NCBI RefSeq assembly: GCF_001428895.1
Contig: NZ_LMJA01000001.1
Span: 591,618 to 655,617, forward strand
From: Mycobacterium sp. Root265
Lineage (GTDB): Bacteria; Actinomycetota; Actinomycetes; Mycobacteriales; Mycobacteriaceae
Direction of reading: 5' to 3'
DNA length: 64,000 bases
Made by a program: the position numbers and the translations under genes. Below the pieces are notes generated by a model that was not told the DNA's origin, did no database searches, and was given only the letters and a program-made list of their open reading frames with translations. Within the stretch, counting starts at the first letter, position 1. Each line of letters begins with the position of its first letter. Positions 1 through 9,304 of the stretch are shown piece after piece.

Positions 1-2
1 TG

Positions 3-119
3 GCCTGGAACTGGCCCAACTGGGCCAAGATCTTCTTCAACAACAAAGGCGTCGTCGCCCATTCAACCGCCGTCTGCATGAACTACCCGCCCGACGACAT
101 GTCCGTCTGGGTCTGGTAG
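3..119 (+). CDS. C-terminal fragment of an unknown protein
   Basis: Only the last 38 codons are inside the window. The reading frame is open from base 3 to a TAG at 117-119 and is followed by a terminator hairpin, which supports it as the coding frame. The fragment is rich in tryptophan and aromatic residues, contains one cysteine and ends in VWVW, which would suit a small exported protein. I do not recognise the family, and the start and N-terminal domain lie outside the window. Confidence 0.5.
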   Translation, partial: AWNWPNWAKIFFNNKGVVAHSTAVCMNYPPDDMSVWVW

Positions 120-138
120 ATCCCACGCCGAGTCCCAC

Positions 139-176
139 GAAATGGCTGCTCCCACACTTCTCGGGGCAGCCATTTT
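139..176 (+). terminator. Rho-independent terminator-like hairpin
   Basis: The ten bases AAATGGCTGC (140-149) are perfectly complementary to GCAGCCATTT (166-175). C-G pairs extend the stem inward, and a short T run ends the right arm. It lies 20 bases after the stop of the preceding partial gene. The rest of 120-417 shows no convincing gene. Confidence 0.7.
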
Positions 177-417
177 GCGTACCTGGATGAGCAATCCGGA
201 TACGTTGCGCCTCAGCGTTTTTGGATGGTAGACCGGCCCAACATGTTTCGCATTCGCGCAAGCGGCAATGCCGGACCCGCAAGGTCTTTGCGAGAACTCA
301 AGATCAGTGCACCAACGCCACTGAATCACGGCCCCGGACAAGGCCGTTCAGACGTCATTTTGTGAGTTGCGCTGGGCGTTTGCTGAGATGTGAAGGGGGT
401 CACAGAATTTTGCCCGG

Positions 418-1008
418 TTGCAAAGTGCTCTGTTAACGTCCGTCCGCATGTTTGCTGTAGCTTCACTTCTGGCGCTTGTGAGCCAGGTGTCAGGGACGCC
501 ATACATCTCGGGCGGGGATTCCCCCGCGGGGACCGATTGCTCGGGCCTCGCATCATGGGTCAGTAACGCCGCCACGAATCGACCGGTTTTCGGCGACCGG
601 TTCAACACCGGAAACCAGGAAGGCGCGCTGCTCGCCCGCGGCTTCCAGTACGGCACCCAGCCCGGCGCGCTCGTCATCGGCTGGAACGGCAGCCACACAG
701 CCGTCACGCTTCCGGACGGCACCCCGGTGTCCTCCGGTGAGGGTGGCGGCGTCAAGGTCGGCGGCGGCGGTGCCTACCAGGCCCAGTTCACCAAGCACAT
801 GTATCTGCCGATGGATCCCGCGGCGCAGCCGGCGCCCGACGGCATGATCCCGCCGCCCCCGCCCGGCTTCGTCCCGCCGGCCCCGGGTGAACTGCCGCCC
901 CCGCCCGCCGACGCCATGGCACCCGTGCCGCTGGACGTTCCGCCCCCGCCGGCTCCGCTGGATCCGATGGCGCCCCCGCCGCCCGCCCCGGCGTCGTTCC
1001 CGCTGTAG
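418..1008 (+). CDS. Secreted NlpC/P60-like protein with proline-rich tail
   Basis: A 196-residue protein. A hydrophobic stretch near residues 11-26 looks like a signal peptide. A compact domain follows with TDCSGL (Cys41) and GSHTAV (His93), the Cys/His pair expected of an NlpC/P60-type cysteine peptidase fold. The last 55 residues are almost entirely Pro, Ala and acidic. Known NlpC/P60 enzymes cut peptidoglycan stem peptides; whether this one is active is inference. The TTG at 418 has no clear ribosome binding site, and the ATG at 448 gives a shorter leader. It converges on the exporter gene that ends at 1022. Confidence 0.6.
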   Translation: MQSALLTSVRMFAVASLLALVSQVSGTPYISGGDSPAGTDCSGLASWVSNAATNRPVFGDRFNTGNQEGALLARGFQYGTQPGALVIGWNGSHTAVTLPDGTPVSSGEGGGVKVGGGGAYQAQFTKHMYLPMDPAAQPAPDGMIPPPPPGFVPPAPGELPPPPADAMAPVPLDVPPPPAPLDPMAPPPPAPASFPL

Positions 1009-1021
1009 CGGCCCGCCAGAG

Positions 1022-2290
1022 CTAGACGAACCTGGGCCGGCCCGCGAGGGCCCCCAGGACGATCTGGATGACGTAGACGACCAACAACATCACCCATGGC
1101 ACCGTCCACCCGCCGCTGAGTTCATGCAGTAGACCGAACACGAACGGTCCGACGCCGGCCAGCAGATATCCCAGACCCTGGACCATGCCGGAGAGCCGGG
1201 CGGTGTCCTCGGCGGTCCGGGCCCGCAGCGCGATCACCGCCAACGCGAGCGAGAACACACTCATCCCGAGCCCGAGCAGCACTGTCCACAGCAGGGGTGC
1301 GGCGGCGGGCGCGATCGCCAGACCCGCGACACCGGTGATGCCGAGCAGTCCCAGTCCGACGATCCAGCCACTCTGACTCGGCCGCCGCGCGGCCATCGGG
1401 GCGACCACGATGCTGATCGGCACCGCGATCACCGCGTTGAGACCCAGGAGCAGGCCGGCATCGCCCTTGCTCATGCCGTTGTCGATGAAGACCTGCGGGA
1501 GCCAGCCCATCACCACGTAGGCCATCAGCGACTGGCAACCGAAGAATCCGGTGATGATCCAGGCCAGCCGGCTGCGCAGCAGGGAACGCCCCTGCGCAAC
1601 CACGGTCTCGGCCCGCGGAGTGGGCCCGGCGGCGGCCCGGCGGCGCTGCATCGCGATGAGCCACAAGATCAGCGCCGCGGCCGCCAGCACGGCCCAGGCG
1701 CCCAACGCGAATCTCCAGCCGCCGAGCATCTCGTCGAGCGCCGGTGTGAGGGCCGAACCGGCAGCTCCGCCGCCCTGCAGTGCGGCGGTGTAGATGCCCG
1801 TCATCAGACCGATCCGGGCGGGGAATGAACCTTTGATCACCACCGGGATGAGCACGTTGATCAGCGCGATGCCCGCGGTGGCGACCAGCGTGCCCCCGAT
1901 GACGACGTGTGGACCGTCGATCACCCGGAGCAACAGACCTGTGGTGAGAACCAGCAGCGCGGCGGCGATCGCCGAACCGATGCCGAAACGGCGGGCCAGC
2001 CACGGCGCCGTCAGGCCGGCGGCCGCGAAACACAGTCCCGGCAGGGTCGTCAGCAGCCCGGCCCACAGTGCCGAGGTGCCCAGGTCGTCTCGCATGTCCC
2101 CGAGCAACGGCCCCACGCTGGTGATCGCGGGCCGCAGGTTCAACGCGGTGAGAACGACCGCCACGACCAGCAGCGCGCCGCCGGCCGCCACCTCGGCGGG
2201 CCGCAACTCCACCGAGCCCTCGAGGTCGGGTTCGAGGTCGGGTTCGAGGTCGTTGAGCGCACTCGTGTGGCGACTTCCATTCACCTGCAT
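1022..2290 (-). CDS. MFS transporter, CynX/NimT type
   Basis: About 420 residues with roughly twelve hydrophobic segments. The N-terminal motif LNLRPAITSVGPLL is typical of the CynX/NimT branch of the major facilitator superfamily, which includes cyanate and 2-nitroimidazole transporters. The substrate here is unknown. The cytoplasmic N-terminus carries an acidic DLEP repeat encoded by a 12-bp tandem repeat. The gene is divergent from a FadR-type regulator, which probably controls it. ATGs at 2290 and 2305 are both in frame; 2290 leaves more room for the divergent promoters and was preferred. Confidence 0.85.
   Translation of the reverse strand: MQVNGSRHTSALNDLEPDLEPDLEGSVELRPAEVAAGGALLVVAVVLTALNLRPAITSVGPLLGDMRDDLGTSALWAGLLTTLPGLCFAAAGLTAPWLARRFGIGSAIAAALLVLTTGLLLRVIDGPHVVIGGTLVATAGIALINVLIPVVIKGSFPARIGLMTGIYTAALQGGGAAGSALTPALDEMLGGWRFALGAWAVLAAAALILWLIAMQRRRAAAGPTPRAETVVAQGRSLLRSRLAWIITGFFGCQSLMAYVVMGWLPQVFIDNGMSKGDAGLLLGLNAVIAVPISIVVAPMAARRPSQSGWIVGLGLLGITGVAGLAIAPAAAPLLWTVLLGLGMSVFSLALAVIALRARTAEDTARLSGMVQGLGYLLAGVGPFVFGLLHELSGGWTVPWVMLLVVYVIQIVLGALAGRPRFV
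2222..2252. repeat. 12-bp tandem repeat within the MFS gene
   Basis: The unit GAGGTCGGGTTC occurs twice in full (2222-2233, 2234-2245) followed by seven more bases. It encodes repeated Asp-Leu-Glu-Pro near the N-terminus of the exporter. Twelve bases equal four codons, so slippage would change copy number without a frameshift. Confidence 0.85.
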
Positions 2291-2302
2291 TAGCCTGCCA
2301 TA

Positions 2303-2319
2303 CATCCCATGATTGGATG
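2303..2319. promoter_or_regulatory. Inverted repeat between exporter and GntR genes
   Basis: CATCC (2303-2307) and GGATG (2315-2319) form a 5-bp inverted repeat with a 7-bp spacer in the very short divergent intergenic region. Position alone makes it a candidate operator for the adjacent FadR-type regulator. The arms are short and the match could be chance. Confidence 0.3.
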
Positions 2320-2331
2320 AAAGGGGTTTTT

Positions 2332-3006
2332 GTGCCTTTGGCCACCACGCGCCGCACCGGACTGGTCGACCAGGTCATCGAGCAGCTGCGTTCCTCGGTC
2401 AGCGCCGGCGAATGGCCGGTCGACACCAGGATCCCGACCGAACCCGCGCTCGCCGAGACACTGGGTGTCGGCCGCAACACCGTTCGCGAAGCTGTCCGGG
2501 CGCTCGCCCACAGCGGCATCCTCGAGGTCCGACAAGGCGACGGCACCTATGTCCGGGCCACCAGCGAGGTCTCCGGAGCGCTTCAGCGGTTGTGCGGCAC
2601 CGAGTTTCGCGACGTGCTGCAGGTACGTCGCTGCCTGGAGGTCGAGGGGGCACGGCTGGCCGCGACCGCGCGGACAGCCGACGACCTCGATGAGCTGTGG
2701 AAGCTACTCGATCGCAGCGAGGCGCTGCGCGAGGGCGGCGGCGACGACTTCGCCCGAGCGGACGCCGAACTGCACTTCGCCGTGGTGAAGAGTTCACACA
2801 ATCCCGTGCTCACCGAGCTCTACCGGGGTCTCACCGAGGTGGTGTCGGCGAGTGTGATCACCACCAAAGAGGTACAACCGATCTCCGAATTCGCCCGGCA
2901 CCGGGGGCTGATCGAGGCGATCGCCGCGCAGGACACCGCACGAGCGGGCCGCGAAGCGGGCGGTTTCCTCGACGAACTGCTCGATCGGCTTCCCGACCGA
3001 GGCTGA
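2332..3006 (+). CDS. FadR/GntR-family transcriptional regulator
   Basis: A 224-residue protein with a GntR winged helix at about residues 10-72 (RIPTEPALAETLGVG, NTVREAVRAL, GILEVRQGDGTYV). A helical FCD-type ligand-binding domain follows, with DAELHFAVV and a later His (RHRGL), typical metal or carboxylate-binding positions in this family. The GTG at 2332 is preferred because AAAGGGG lies at proper spacing before it; an ATG at 2317 is also in frame. Divergent orientation suggests it controls the CynX-type exporter. The effector is unknown. Confidence 0.85.
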   Translation: MPLATTRRTGLVDQVIEQLRSSVSAGEWPVDTRIPTEPALAETLGVGRNTVREAVRALAHSGILEVRQGDGTYVRATSEVSGALQRLCGTEFRDVLQVRRCLEVEGARLAATARTADDLDELWKLLDRSEALREGGGDDFARADAELHFAVVKSSHNPVLTELYRGLTEVVSASVITTKEVQPISEFARHRGLIEAIAAQDTARAGREAGGFLDELLDRLPDRG

Positions 3007-3011
3007 CCCGG

Positions 3012-3269
3012 TTACTCCGGGGTGAGGGCGTCGCTGTTGACGAAGGTCAGCGATCCCGTGTCGAGGAGCACCGCCCATCGGCGAGCGGGATCGGCGATGT
3101 GGTTGTCACCGATGTCCACCGAGTAGCCCGCGCTGTCACCGAAGTCGTCGACGACGAGACCGAGTTCCTCGTCATCGGTACCGGCATGCACCCGTACCCG
3201 CACATCCACCGCGATTCCCTGATCGTCGGAGCCTCCGGGCTCGGCGCCGACAATGTCCTGAGCTGTCAC
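3012..3269 (-). CDS. Conserved small acidic hypothetical protein
   Basis: 85 residues, acidic, with no signal peptide or membrane segment. The GTG start at 3269 is preceded by a good ribosome binding site (AGGGGAG, about 6 bases upstream). The sequence contains GDNHIADPARRWAVLLDTGSL, which suggests a small beta-rich domain. I do not recognise a family. It converges on the FadR-type regulator with a five-base gap. Confidence 0.6.
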   Translation of the reverse strand: MTAQDIVGAEPGGSDDQGIAVDVRVRVHAGTDDEELGLVVDDFGDSAGYSVDIGDNHIADPARRWAVLLDTGSLTFVNSDALTPE

Positions 3270-3467
3270 GAGAGCTCCCCTGTCATCTGCGGCGGCCGCA
3301 GGCGGCCGTCGTGCGATCGAATCGTGGACCCGGAATTTGCGGAGTCAACGCGCTTGGCCGAATGAACAACGGCGGCAGCTAACACACCGCGCTGAGCAAC
3401 CGCGCGCCGTCCGGTGTCCATGATCGCAGACTTCCTGAGCGTCGACTCCACTACCGGATCCTTTGCA

Positions 3468-3500
3468 TCGTTCTGCAATCCTTCTGCGATCCTTCTGCAC
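3468..3500. repeat. Three 11-bp direct repeats (TCnTTCTGCnn)
   Basis: TCGTTCTGCAA, TCCTTCTGCGA and TCCTTCTGCAC follow each other without a gap, and a degenerate copy (TCCTTTGCA) precedes them at 3459-3467. An 11-bp period puts each copy on the same face of the helix, as in operators of OmpR/PhoB-type response regulators. This is a candidate regulator-binding array; the protein is not known. Confidence 0.55.
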
Positions 3501-3676
3501 CGCAGTTGCAACAAACCTCGATCGACCCCCGCACCGATCCTCACCTGATCGAACACGCCGATAGTCGAATATGAATGCACCATTGTCAATGCTTTATCTG
3601 AGGGCCGACCCAAGGTTTTCGTTCTCTGGCACCACCTCGGGAGAACCGGCTTTTGCACCTGGAGGCAAAGGCGCGG

Positions 3677-3699
3677 AATGCAGCTAACTCATCTGCATT
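3677..3699. promoter_or_regulatory. Inverted repeat AATGCAG-N9-CTGCATT
   Basis: Perfect 7-bp arms with a nine-base spacer, about 75 bases before the YaaA-family start. Its TCTGCA core is shared with the tandem repeats 180 bases upstream, so both may bind the same factor. Confidence 0.4.
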
Positions 3700-3774
3700 T
3701 GTCGCGTCGCGACACCAAGCGCTTGCTCGGACGGCGCGGTCGGCCGCCGATCCGCGCTCGGCTAACCTCTCAGC

Positions 3775-4521
3775 GTGATCGTGCTGCTGCCGCCGTCGGA
3801 AACGAAGAGATCCGGGGGCGACGGCCCACCACTGCGACTCGACCGACTCAGTTTCCCCGCGCTGATCGGTGTACGCACCGAACTCACCGGCGAAGTCGCC
3901 GCGCTGGCCGCCGATGTCCCCGCCTGTCGCCGGGCTCTCGGCCTGACCGCGAAGCAGGATGCCGAGATCGAACGCAACGCCACACTCATGACCACCCCGA
4001 CCCTGGCGGCGATCGATCGCTACACCGGTGTGCTCTACGACGCCCTCGACGTCGGATCGCTGCGCGGAGCGAGCGCGGCCCGGGCACGGGCCCGGCTCGC
4101 CGTCGGATCGGCGCTCTTCGGTCTGCTCCGCGCCGATGATCCGGTACCGCCGTACCGATTGTCTGCCTCCGCCAAACTCCCGGGCCGGCCGACACTGGCG
4201 GCCCGCTGGAAACCCGTGCTCGAACCGGCGCTGGCCGAGATCGCCGAGGAAGAACTGGTCGTCGATCTGCGCTCGGGTTCGTACGCCGCGCTCGGCCGGC
4301 TCGACAGCGCGGTCCGGGTCAACGTGCTGGCCGAGCACGCCGACGGACACCGCACGGTCGTCAGCCATTTCAACAAGGCGCACAAGGGCAAGCTGGCCCG
4401 CGCGCTGGTCACCAGCAGGTCCGAACCCGACGACGCGGCCAAGGTCGCTGCCGTCGCGCGAAAAGCCGGCATGCGAGTCGAGCGCAACGGCAACGATCTG
4501 GTTGTCGTCGTGCCGGCCTGA
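3775..4521 (+). CDS. yaaA: YaaA-family (UPF0246) peroxide stress protein
   Basis: 248 residues starting with a GTG. The N-terminal LLPPSETK and C-terminal SHFNKAHKGKLARAL blocks are the hallmark conserved regions of the YaaA/UPF0246 family. In E. coli, YaaA limits intracellular iron during hydrogen peroxide stress and binds DNA. The length is typical for the family. The gene stands alone and is preceded by a repeat-rich intergenic region, which suggests regulated expression. There is no signal peptide, so it is expected to be cytoplasmic. Confidence 0.85.
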   Translation: MIVLLPPSETKRSGGDGPPLRLDRLSFPALIGVRTELTGEVAALAADVPACRRALGLTAKQDAEIERNATLMTTPTLAAIDRYTGVLYDALDVGSLRGASAARARARLAVGSALFGLLRADDPVPPYRLSASAKLPGRPTLAARWKPVLEPALAEIAEEELVVDLRSGSYAALGRLDSAVRVNVLAEHADGHRTVVSHFNKAHKGKLARALVTSRSEPDDAAKVAAVARKAGMRVERNGNDLVVVVPA

Positions 4522-5763
<1,242 letters not shown>

Positions 5764-5806
5764 GCAATCGCCTACCCGCTGCGGGTGGGATGGGTAGCGT
5801 GGCGGC

Positions 5807-7177
5807 ATGAAGCTGATCTCCCCGACCGATGCGCTGTTCCTCGTCGGCGAGTCACGAGAACATCCGATGCATGTCGGTGGTCTCCAGCTGTTCGAGCCCC
5901 CGGCCGACGCCGGCCCCGACTTCGTCGGGGACCTCTACCGGACGATCGCCGACTGTGACGACTTCCAGCCCACCTTCCGCAAACATCCGGCCAGCCTCTT
6001 CGGTGGAATCTCCAATGTCGCTTGGACTTTGGACAGCGAGGTCGATGTCGACTATCACCTGCGCCGTTCCGGGTTGCCACGCCCCGGGCGGGTCCGCGAG
6101 TTACTGGAGTTGACCTCACGGATGCACGGCACTCTGCTCGACAGGCACCGGCCGCTGTGGGAGGCCTATTTCGTCGAGGGCCTCAGCGACGGGCGCTTCG
6201 CGGTGTACACCAAGATCCACCACTCCCTCATCGACGGGGTGTCCGCCCAGCGGCTGATGATTCGCACGCTGGCGTCCGATCCGGACGACCGCGAGGTCCG
6301 GGTGCCCTGGACGCTGCAGTCCAAGAAGCGGGCCGTGACGTCCACCAGTGAGCGTTCCTCCTTGGTGGGTACGCTCACCGGAGCCGCCGGCGCAGTGGCC
6401 GGCATTGCCCCCTCGACGATCGCCTTCGCCCGTACGGCACTCTTCGAGCAACAGCTGACTTTGCCCTTCAGAGCACCCAAGACCATGTTCAACGTGCCCA
6501 TCGGCGGCGCCCGCCGGTGCGCGGCACAGTCCTGGAAGCTCACCCGGCTCCGCGCGGTCAAGGAGGCCGCGCCGGGCTCGACCGTCAACGACGTGGTGCT
6601 CGCGATGTGCGCGGGAGCGCTGCGCGCCTATCTCGACGAGCAACACGCGCTTCCCGAAACGCCATTGGTGGCAATGGTTCCGGTGAGCCTGCGCGGTGAG
6701 CACGAGCAGGACGCCGGTGGCAACATGGTCGGCACGATCCTGTGCAACCTGGCCACCGATGTCGTCGATCCGATGAAACGGTTGGAGACCATCAGCGCTT
6801 CGATGCGGGACAACAAGCAGGTTTTCAGCGAGCTACCGCGAACCCAGGCGCTGGCACTGTCGGGCTTCCTGGTCGCCGGGCTGGGGCTCAGCCTGGTACC
6901 CGGATTCGTCTCCTCGGCACCGCCGCCGTTCAACATCGTCATCTCCAATGTGCCCGGCGCGCGGGAACCGATGTACTGGAACGGCGCCCGACTGGACGGC
7001 AACTACCCGCTGTCGATCGCCCTCGATGGGCAGGCACTGAACATCACCCTCACCAACAACGCCGACAACCTGGACTTCGGTTTGGTCGGGTGCCGGCGCA
7101 GCGTGCCGCATCTGCAGAGGTTGCTGACTCACCTGGAGGATTCGCTGTCCGCGCTGGAGCAGGCCGCCGGACTCTGA
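5807..7177 (+). CDS. Wax ester synthase/diacylglycerol acyltransferase (WS/DGAT)
   Basis: 456 residues, the usual length for the family. The active-site motif HHSLIDG lies near residue 138. Further conserved blocks are the PLWEAYFVEGL region before it, VNDVVLAMCAGALR in the middle, and NYPLSIALDGQALNITLTNN near the C-terminus. These enzymes esterify acyl-CoA to fatty alcohols or diacylglycerol, forming storage wax esters or triacylglycerol at the inner membrane. Mycobacteria carry many paralogues, so the substrate cannot be set. It starts 43 bases after the mycolyltransferase and may be co-transcribed with it. Confidence 0.93.
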   Translation: MKLISPTDALFLVGESREHPMHVGGLQLFEPPADAGPDFVGDLYRTIADCDDFQPTFRKHPASLFGGISNVAWTLDSEVDVDYHLRRSGLPRPGRVRELLELTSRMHGTLLDRHRPLWEAYFVEGLSDGRFAVYTKIHHSLIDGVSAQRLMIRTLASDPDDREVRVPWTLQSKKRAVTSTSERSSLVGTLTGAAGAVAGIAPSTIAFARTALFEQQLTLPFRAPKTMFNVPIGGARRCAAQSWKLTRLRAVKEAAPGSTVNDVVLAMCAGALRAYLDEQHALPETPLVAMVPVSLRGEHEQDAGGNMVGTILCNLATDVVDPMKRLETISASMRDNKQVFSELPRTQALALSGFLVAGLGLSLVPGFVSSAPPPFNIVISNVPGAREPMYWNGARLDGNYPLSIALDGQALNITLTNNADNLDFGLVGCRRSVPHLQRLLTHLEDSLSALEQAAGL

Positions 7178-7369
7178 CTCACCGCGGCGGGTCAGAAAGA
7201 GGCTCGCGCGCTGCGCTTTTGAGCCGCGGCTCGACAGTTTGCCCCGCTGCAGTCACAGGACGGGCACCGCTTCATATCGGATCGGTGTCGGCCAAAATTG
7301 GCGGTTTGCGCAATTTCAAGATCGCGATAAGTTCCCCTCGTCGTCAGTCGCAGGGAGACCGGGAAATCT

Positions 7370-8542
7370 ATGCCACGCACCACAAATCGGCTCGCGCTGA
7401 CATCGTTCGCAACGGCAGGTCTGTACTGCGGCGTACTCGCTCTGAGCCCGGCGGCGTTTGCTGAGCCCAGCCCCGGGGTGCCATGCCTGGAGATGGTCTC
7501 CGACCTCGCCGCCTCACCGGAGATCATCCCGCAGTCTCTGCAAGGTGGCGCTGCGGCATTGAACGAGGCCTTCGCGCCTCCACCACCCCCGCCCCCCACG
7601 GCGCCCGTGGAGACTGCGGCACCACTGATCGAAGCTGCCGCCGTCCCTGCTCCCCCGGTTGAGATCGCGGCCCCGCCACCGCCGGCACCACCGCCGGTAC
7701 CCGCCGCGATCGAGGCCGCACCTCCTGTGCCCGCCGCGATGTCGGTACTCGAACGCGCCGTCGCCGGACCACCCGTGGCCCCGATGGCCGCCCCGGTGCC
7801 TGCCGCCATTCCTGCGGCGGTGCCTCTCGCGGCCCCGGCCGTACCAGTGGTGACCCCGCCGCTACCCGTCGGCGTTCCGCCGGTCCCGGTGGCCGTCCCG
7901 GCGGGAATTCCGATGGCAGCACCGGCCGCGCCGGTCGCCGCTCCGCTGATCGAGGCCGCAGCGGTCAATCCGGTGGAGGCCGCCCCGCCGATCGCCGCTG
8001 CTCCCCCGCCACCGCCACTGGCGGCAGCACCGCCGCCCCCGCCGGTCGAGGCTGCGCCACTCCCGCCTGCCCCGGTCGAGATGGTGCCGCCCCCGGTGCC
8101 GGTCGAGGCCTCACCGCCGCTGGAAACCGCACCGCCAGTCGACATCGTGCCGCCCGCACCGGTTGACGTTCCGCCACCACCACCGGCAGACGTGGCACTC
8201 GTCGAGGCCGCGGCACCCGTTGCCGCCGCTGCGCCGATCGAGGCCGCGGTCGCGCCGCCCGTCGGTGTCGGGGCACCCGCCGCCGCGCTGGCCGCCGAAA
8301 CGGCGGGCAATGTTCTCCCGATGCTCGCCTCGGCTCCGGCCGTGCTGGCGGCTACCCCGCCCCCTCCACTGGCCCTGCCGACGGTGCCCGGTCTGCCGGT
8401 GACGCTGCCCAGCGAGATCTCGCTGCCGACCGACCTGGTGTGCGAGGGCACCGCCTGGTCGGCCACGGACGCTGGGGATCAGCCCGGCGCTCCGGCAGCA
8501 CGGCCGGCGGGCACGCCGCAAGAAGGCCGCGCCGACTGGTGA
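7370..8542 (+). CDS. Secreted Pro/Ala-rich low-complexity protein
   Basis: 390 residues from ATG 7370, with GGGAGA upstream. Residues 1-31 form a signal peptide ending near AFAEPSP. A short ordered segment (PCLEMVSDLAASPEIIPQSL) follows, then about 280 residues dominated by Pro, Ala and Val with recurrent IEAA and VEAAPP patterns, and a short tail with one Cys. No catalytic motif is seen. Such proteins in mycobacteria are usually cell-wall-associated. The opposite strand is also open for most of its length, but that frame is an artefact of GC-rich codons. Confidence 0.7.
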   Translation: MPRTTNRLALTSFATAGLYCGVLALSPAAFAEPSPGVPCLEMVSDLAASPEIIPQSLQGGAAALNEAFAPPPPPPPTAPVETAAPLIEAAAVPAPPVEIAAPPPPAPPPVPAAIEAAPPVPAAMSVLERAVAGPPVAPMAAPVPAAIPAAVPLAAPAVPVVTPPLPVGVPPVPVAVPAGIPMAAPAAPVAAPLIEAAAVNPVEAAPPIAAAPPPPPLAAAPPPPPVEAAPLPPAPVEMVPPPVPVEASPPLETAPPVDIVPPAPVDVPPPPPADVALVEAAAPVAAAAPIEAAVAPPVGVGAPAAALAAETAGNVLPMLASAPAVLAATPPPPLALPTVPGLPVTLPSEISLPTDLVCEGTAWSATDAGDQPGAPAARPAGTPQEGRADW

Positions 8543-8579
8543 TCAGCCGCCGAAAGACATTACCGCTGAGGGTGATTCA

Positions 8580-9245
8580 TCACCGAGCGTCGACGCCGGG
8601 AGCGCGTACCACCACCGGCACCGCCGGGAAGTAGATGGCCATCTCGGAACGTGACTTGCGGAGTGCAGCGGTGCCGTAGCCCTTCTTACGCAGGTCGGGG
8701 CGGATCCAGATACGCACCTCGACCTCATGGCCGACGAGTTCGCCCAGCACCAGGCCGACTTTCTCCTCGCCCTCCAGCGCCACGAACCAGGCGGCTTCTT
8801 CGGCGTCCAAACGACCCAGCGCGGAGGTGATCTCGTCATCCAGGCTGCCGGCCGGGCTGCCCGTGCCGTCGCCGGCGGTGTGCAGTTCGTCCACCCGGGC
8901 GGCGAAGATGTCGCGGTCGACGTCCCCCGAGAAGGCCCGCAGCACCAGCGTTTCCGCCGAGGAGGCCGGGCGCTCGTTGAGGGTGAAGGTGAGCTGGCTG
9001 TTGAGGTCCTCCAGTTCGGCCGCGATGCCCCGGCGGGAGTCCTTCGTCAGCTGCTGGAACGACAGGCCGAAGACCGCCTCGCTGCCCAGGTGGGTGGTGC
9101 CGAGCAGTTCGGCGATCGCCGTGACGGCCGCATCCCGGTCGGTGGCGTCGACGATGATGTCGAGCACCTCATGCCGGCGGTCGAGCGCCTTCAGCAGAGC
9201 TTCGGCGATTTCACGGCGGGCGGCGGCACGATCCAGATCGGTCAT
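8580..9245 (-). CDS. GNAT-type acetyltransferase with GyrA-like coiled-coil N-terminus
   Basis: 221 residues. The C-terminal half (about 100-221) looks like a GNAT fold, with AAWFVALEGEEKVGLVLGEL and the acetyl-CoA loop RKKGYGTAAL. Residues about 11-86 align by eye with the end of the DNA gyrase A tower coil: LLKALDRRHEVLDIIVDAT matches GyrA LVKALDALDEVIALIRAS, and GLSFQQLTKDSRRGIAAEL matches DMQLRRLAALERQRIIDDL. No gyrase catalytic tyrosine or beta-propeller is present. The substrate is unknown. The coil might mediate dimerisation or a protein contact; this is inference. Confidence 0.75.
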   Translation of the reverse strand: MTDLDRAAARREIAEALLKALDRRHEVLDIIVDATDRDAAVTAIAELLGTTHLGSEAVFGLSFQQLTKDSRRGIAAELEDLNSQLTFTLNERPASSAETLVLRAFSGDVDRDIFAARVDELHTAGDGTGSPAGSLDDEITSALGRLDAEEAAWFVALEGEEKVGLVLGELVGHEVEVRIWIRPDLRKKGYGTAALRKSRSEMAIYFPAVPVVVRAPGVDAR

Positions 9246-9304
9246 GCCGCCAAGCCTAGATCAACCGCCGCCCGGTCCGCCGGGATCCACCCCGGCACCC
9301 TCGA

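Larger units (their letters stand above)
3270..3774. other. 505-bp intergenic region with repeats, no gene seen
   Basis: No frame in this stretch looks coding. It holds an 11-bp tandem repeat (3468-3500), a 7-bp-arm inverted repeat (3677-3699) and a short palindrome GTCGCGTCGCGAC (3701-3713). All lie upstream of the YaaA-family gene and may form its regulatory region; the hypothetical gene on the minus strand also starts from this gap. Confidence 0.6.

Noticed and set aside
3541-3556. TCGAAC half of a mycobacterial SOS (LexA) box upstream of yaaA
   Set aside because: The partner GTTCGA is missing at the required spacing, so it is not a LexA site.
7620-8360. Repeated Pro/Ala words that could suggest a repeat array or CRISPR
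   Set aside because: The repeats are codon-level low complexity inside a coding frame, with no constant spacer length or conserved direct repeat.
7192-8466. Long minus-strand frame rich in Gly/Ala/Ser/Thr that resembles a PE_PGRS protein
   Set aside because: It is the mirror of the Pro/Ala-rich gene on the plus strand. That gene has a signal peptide and ribosome binding site, and the minus frame has neither a PE domain nor a start site.
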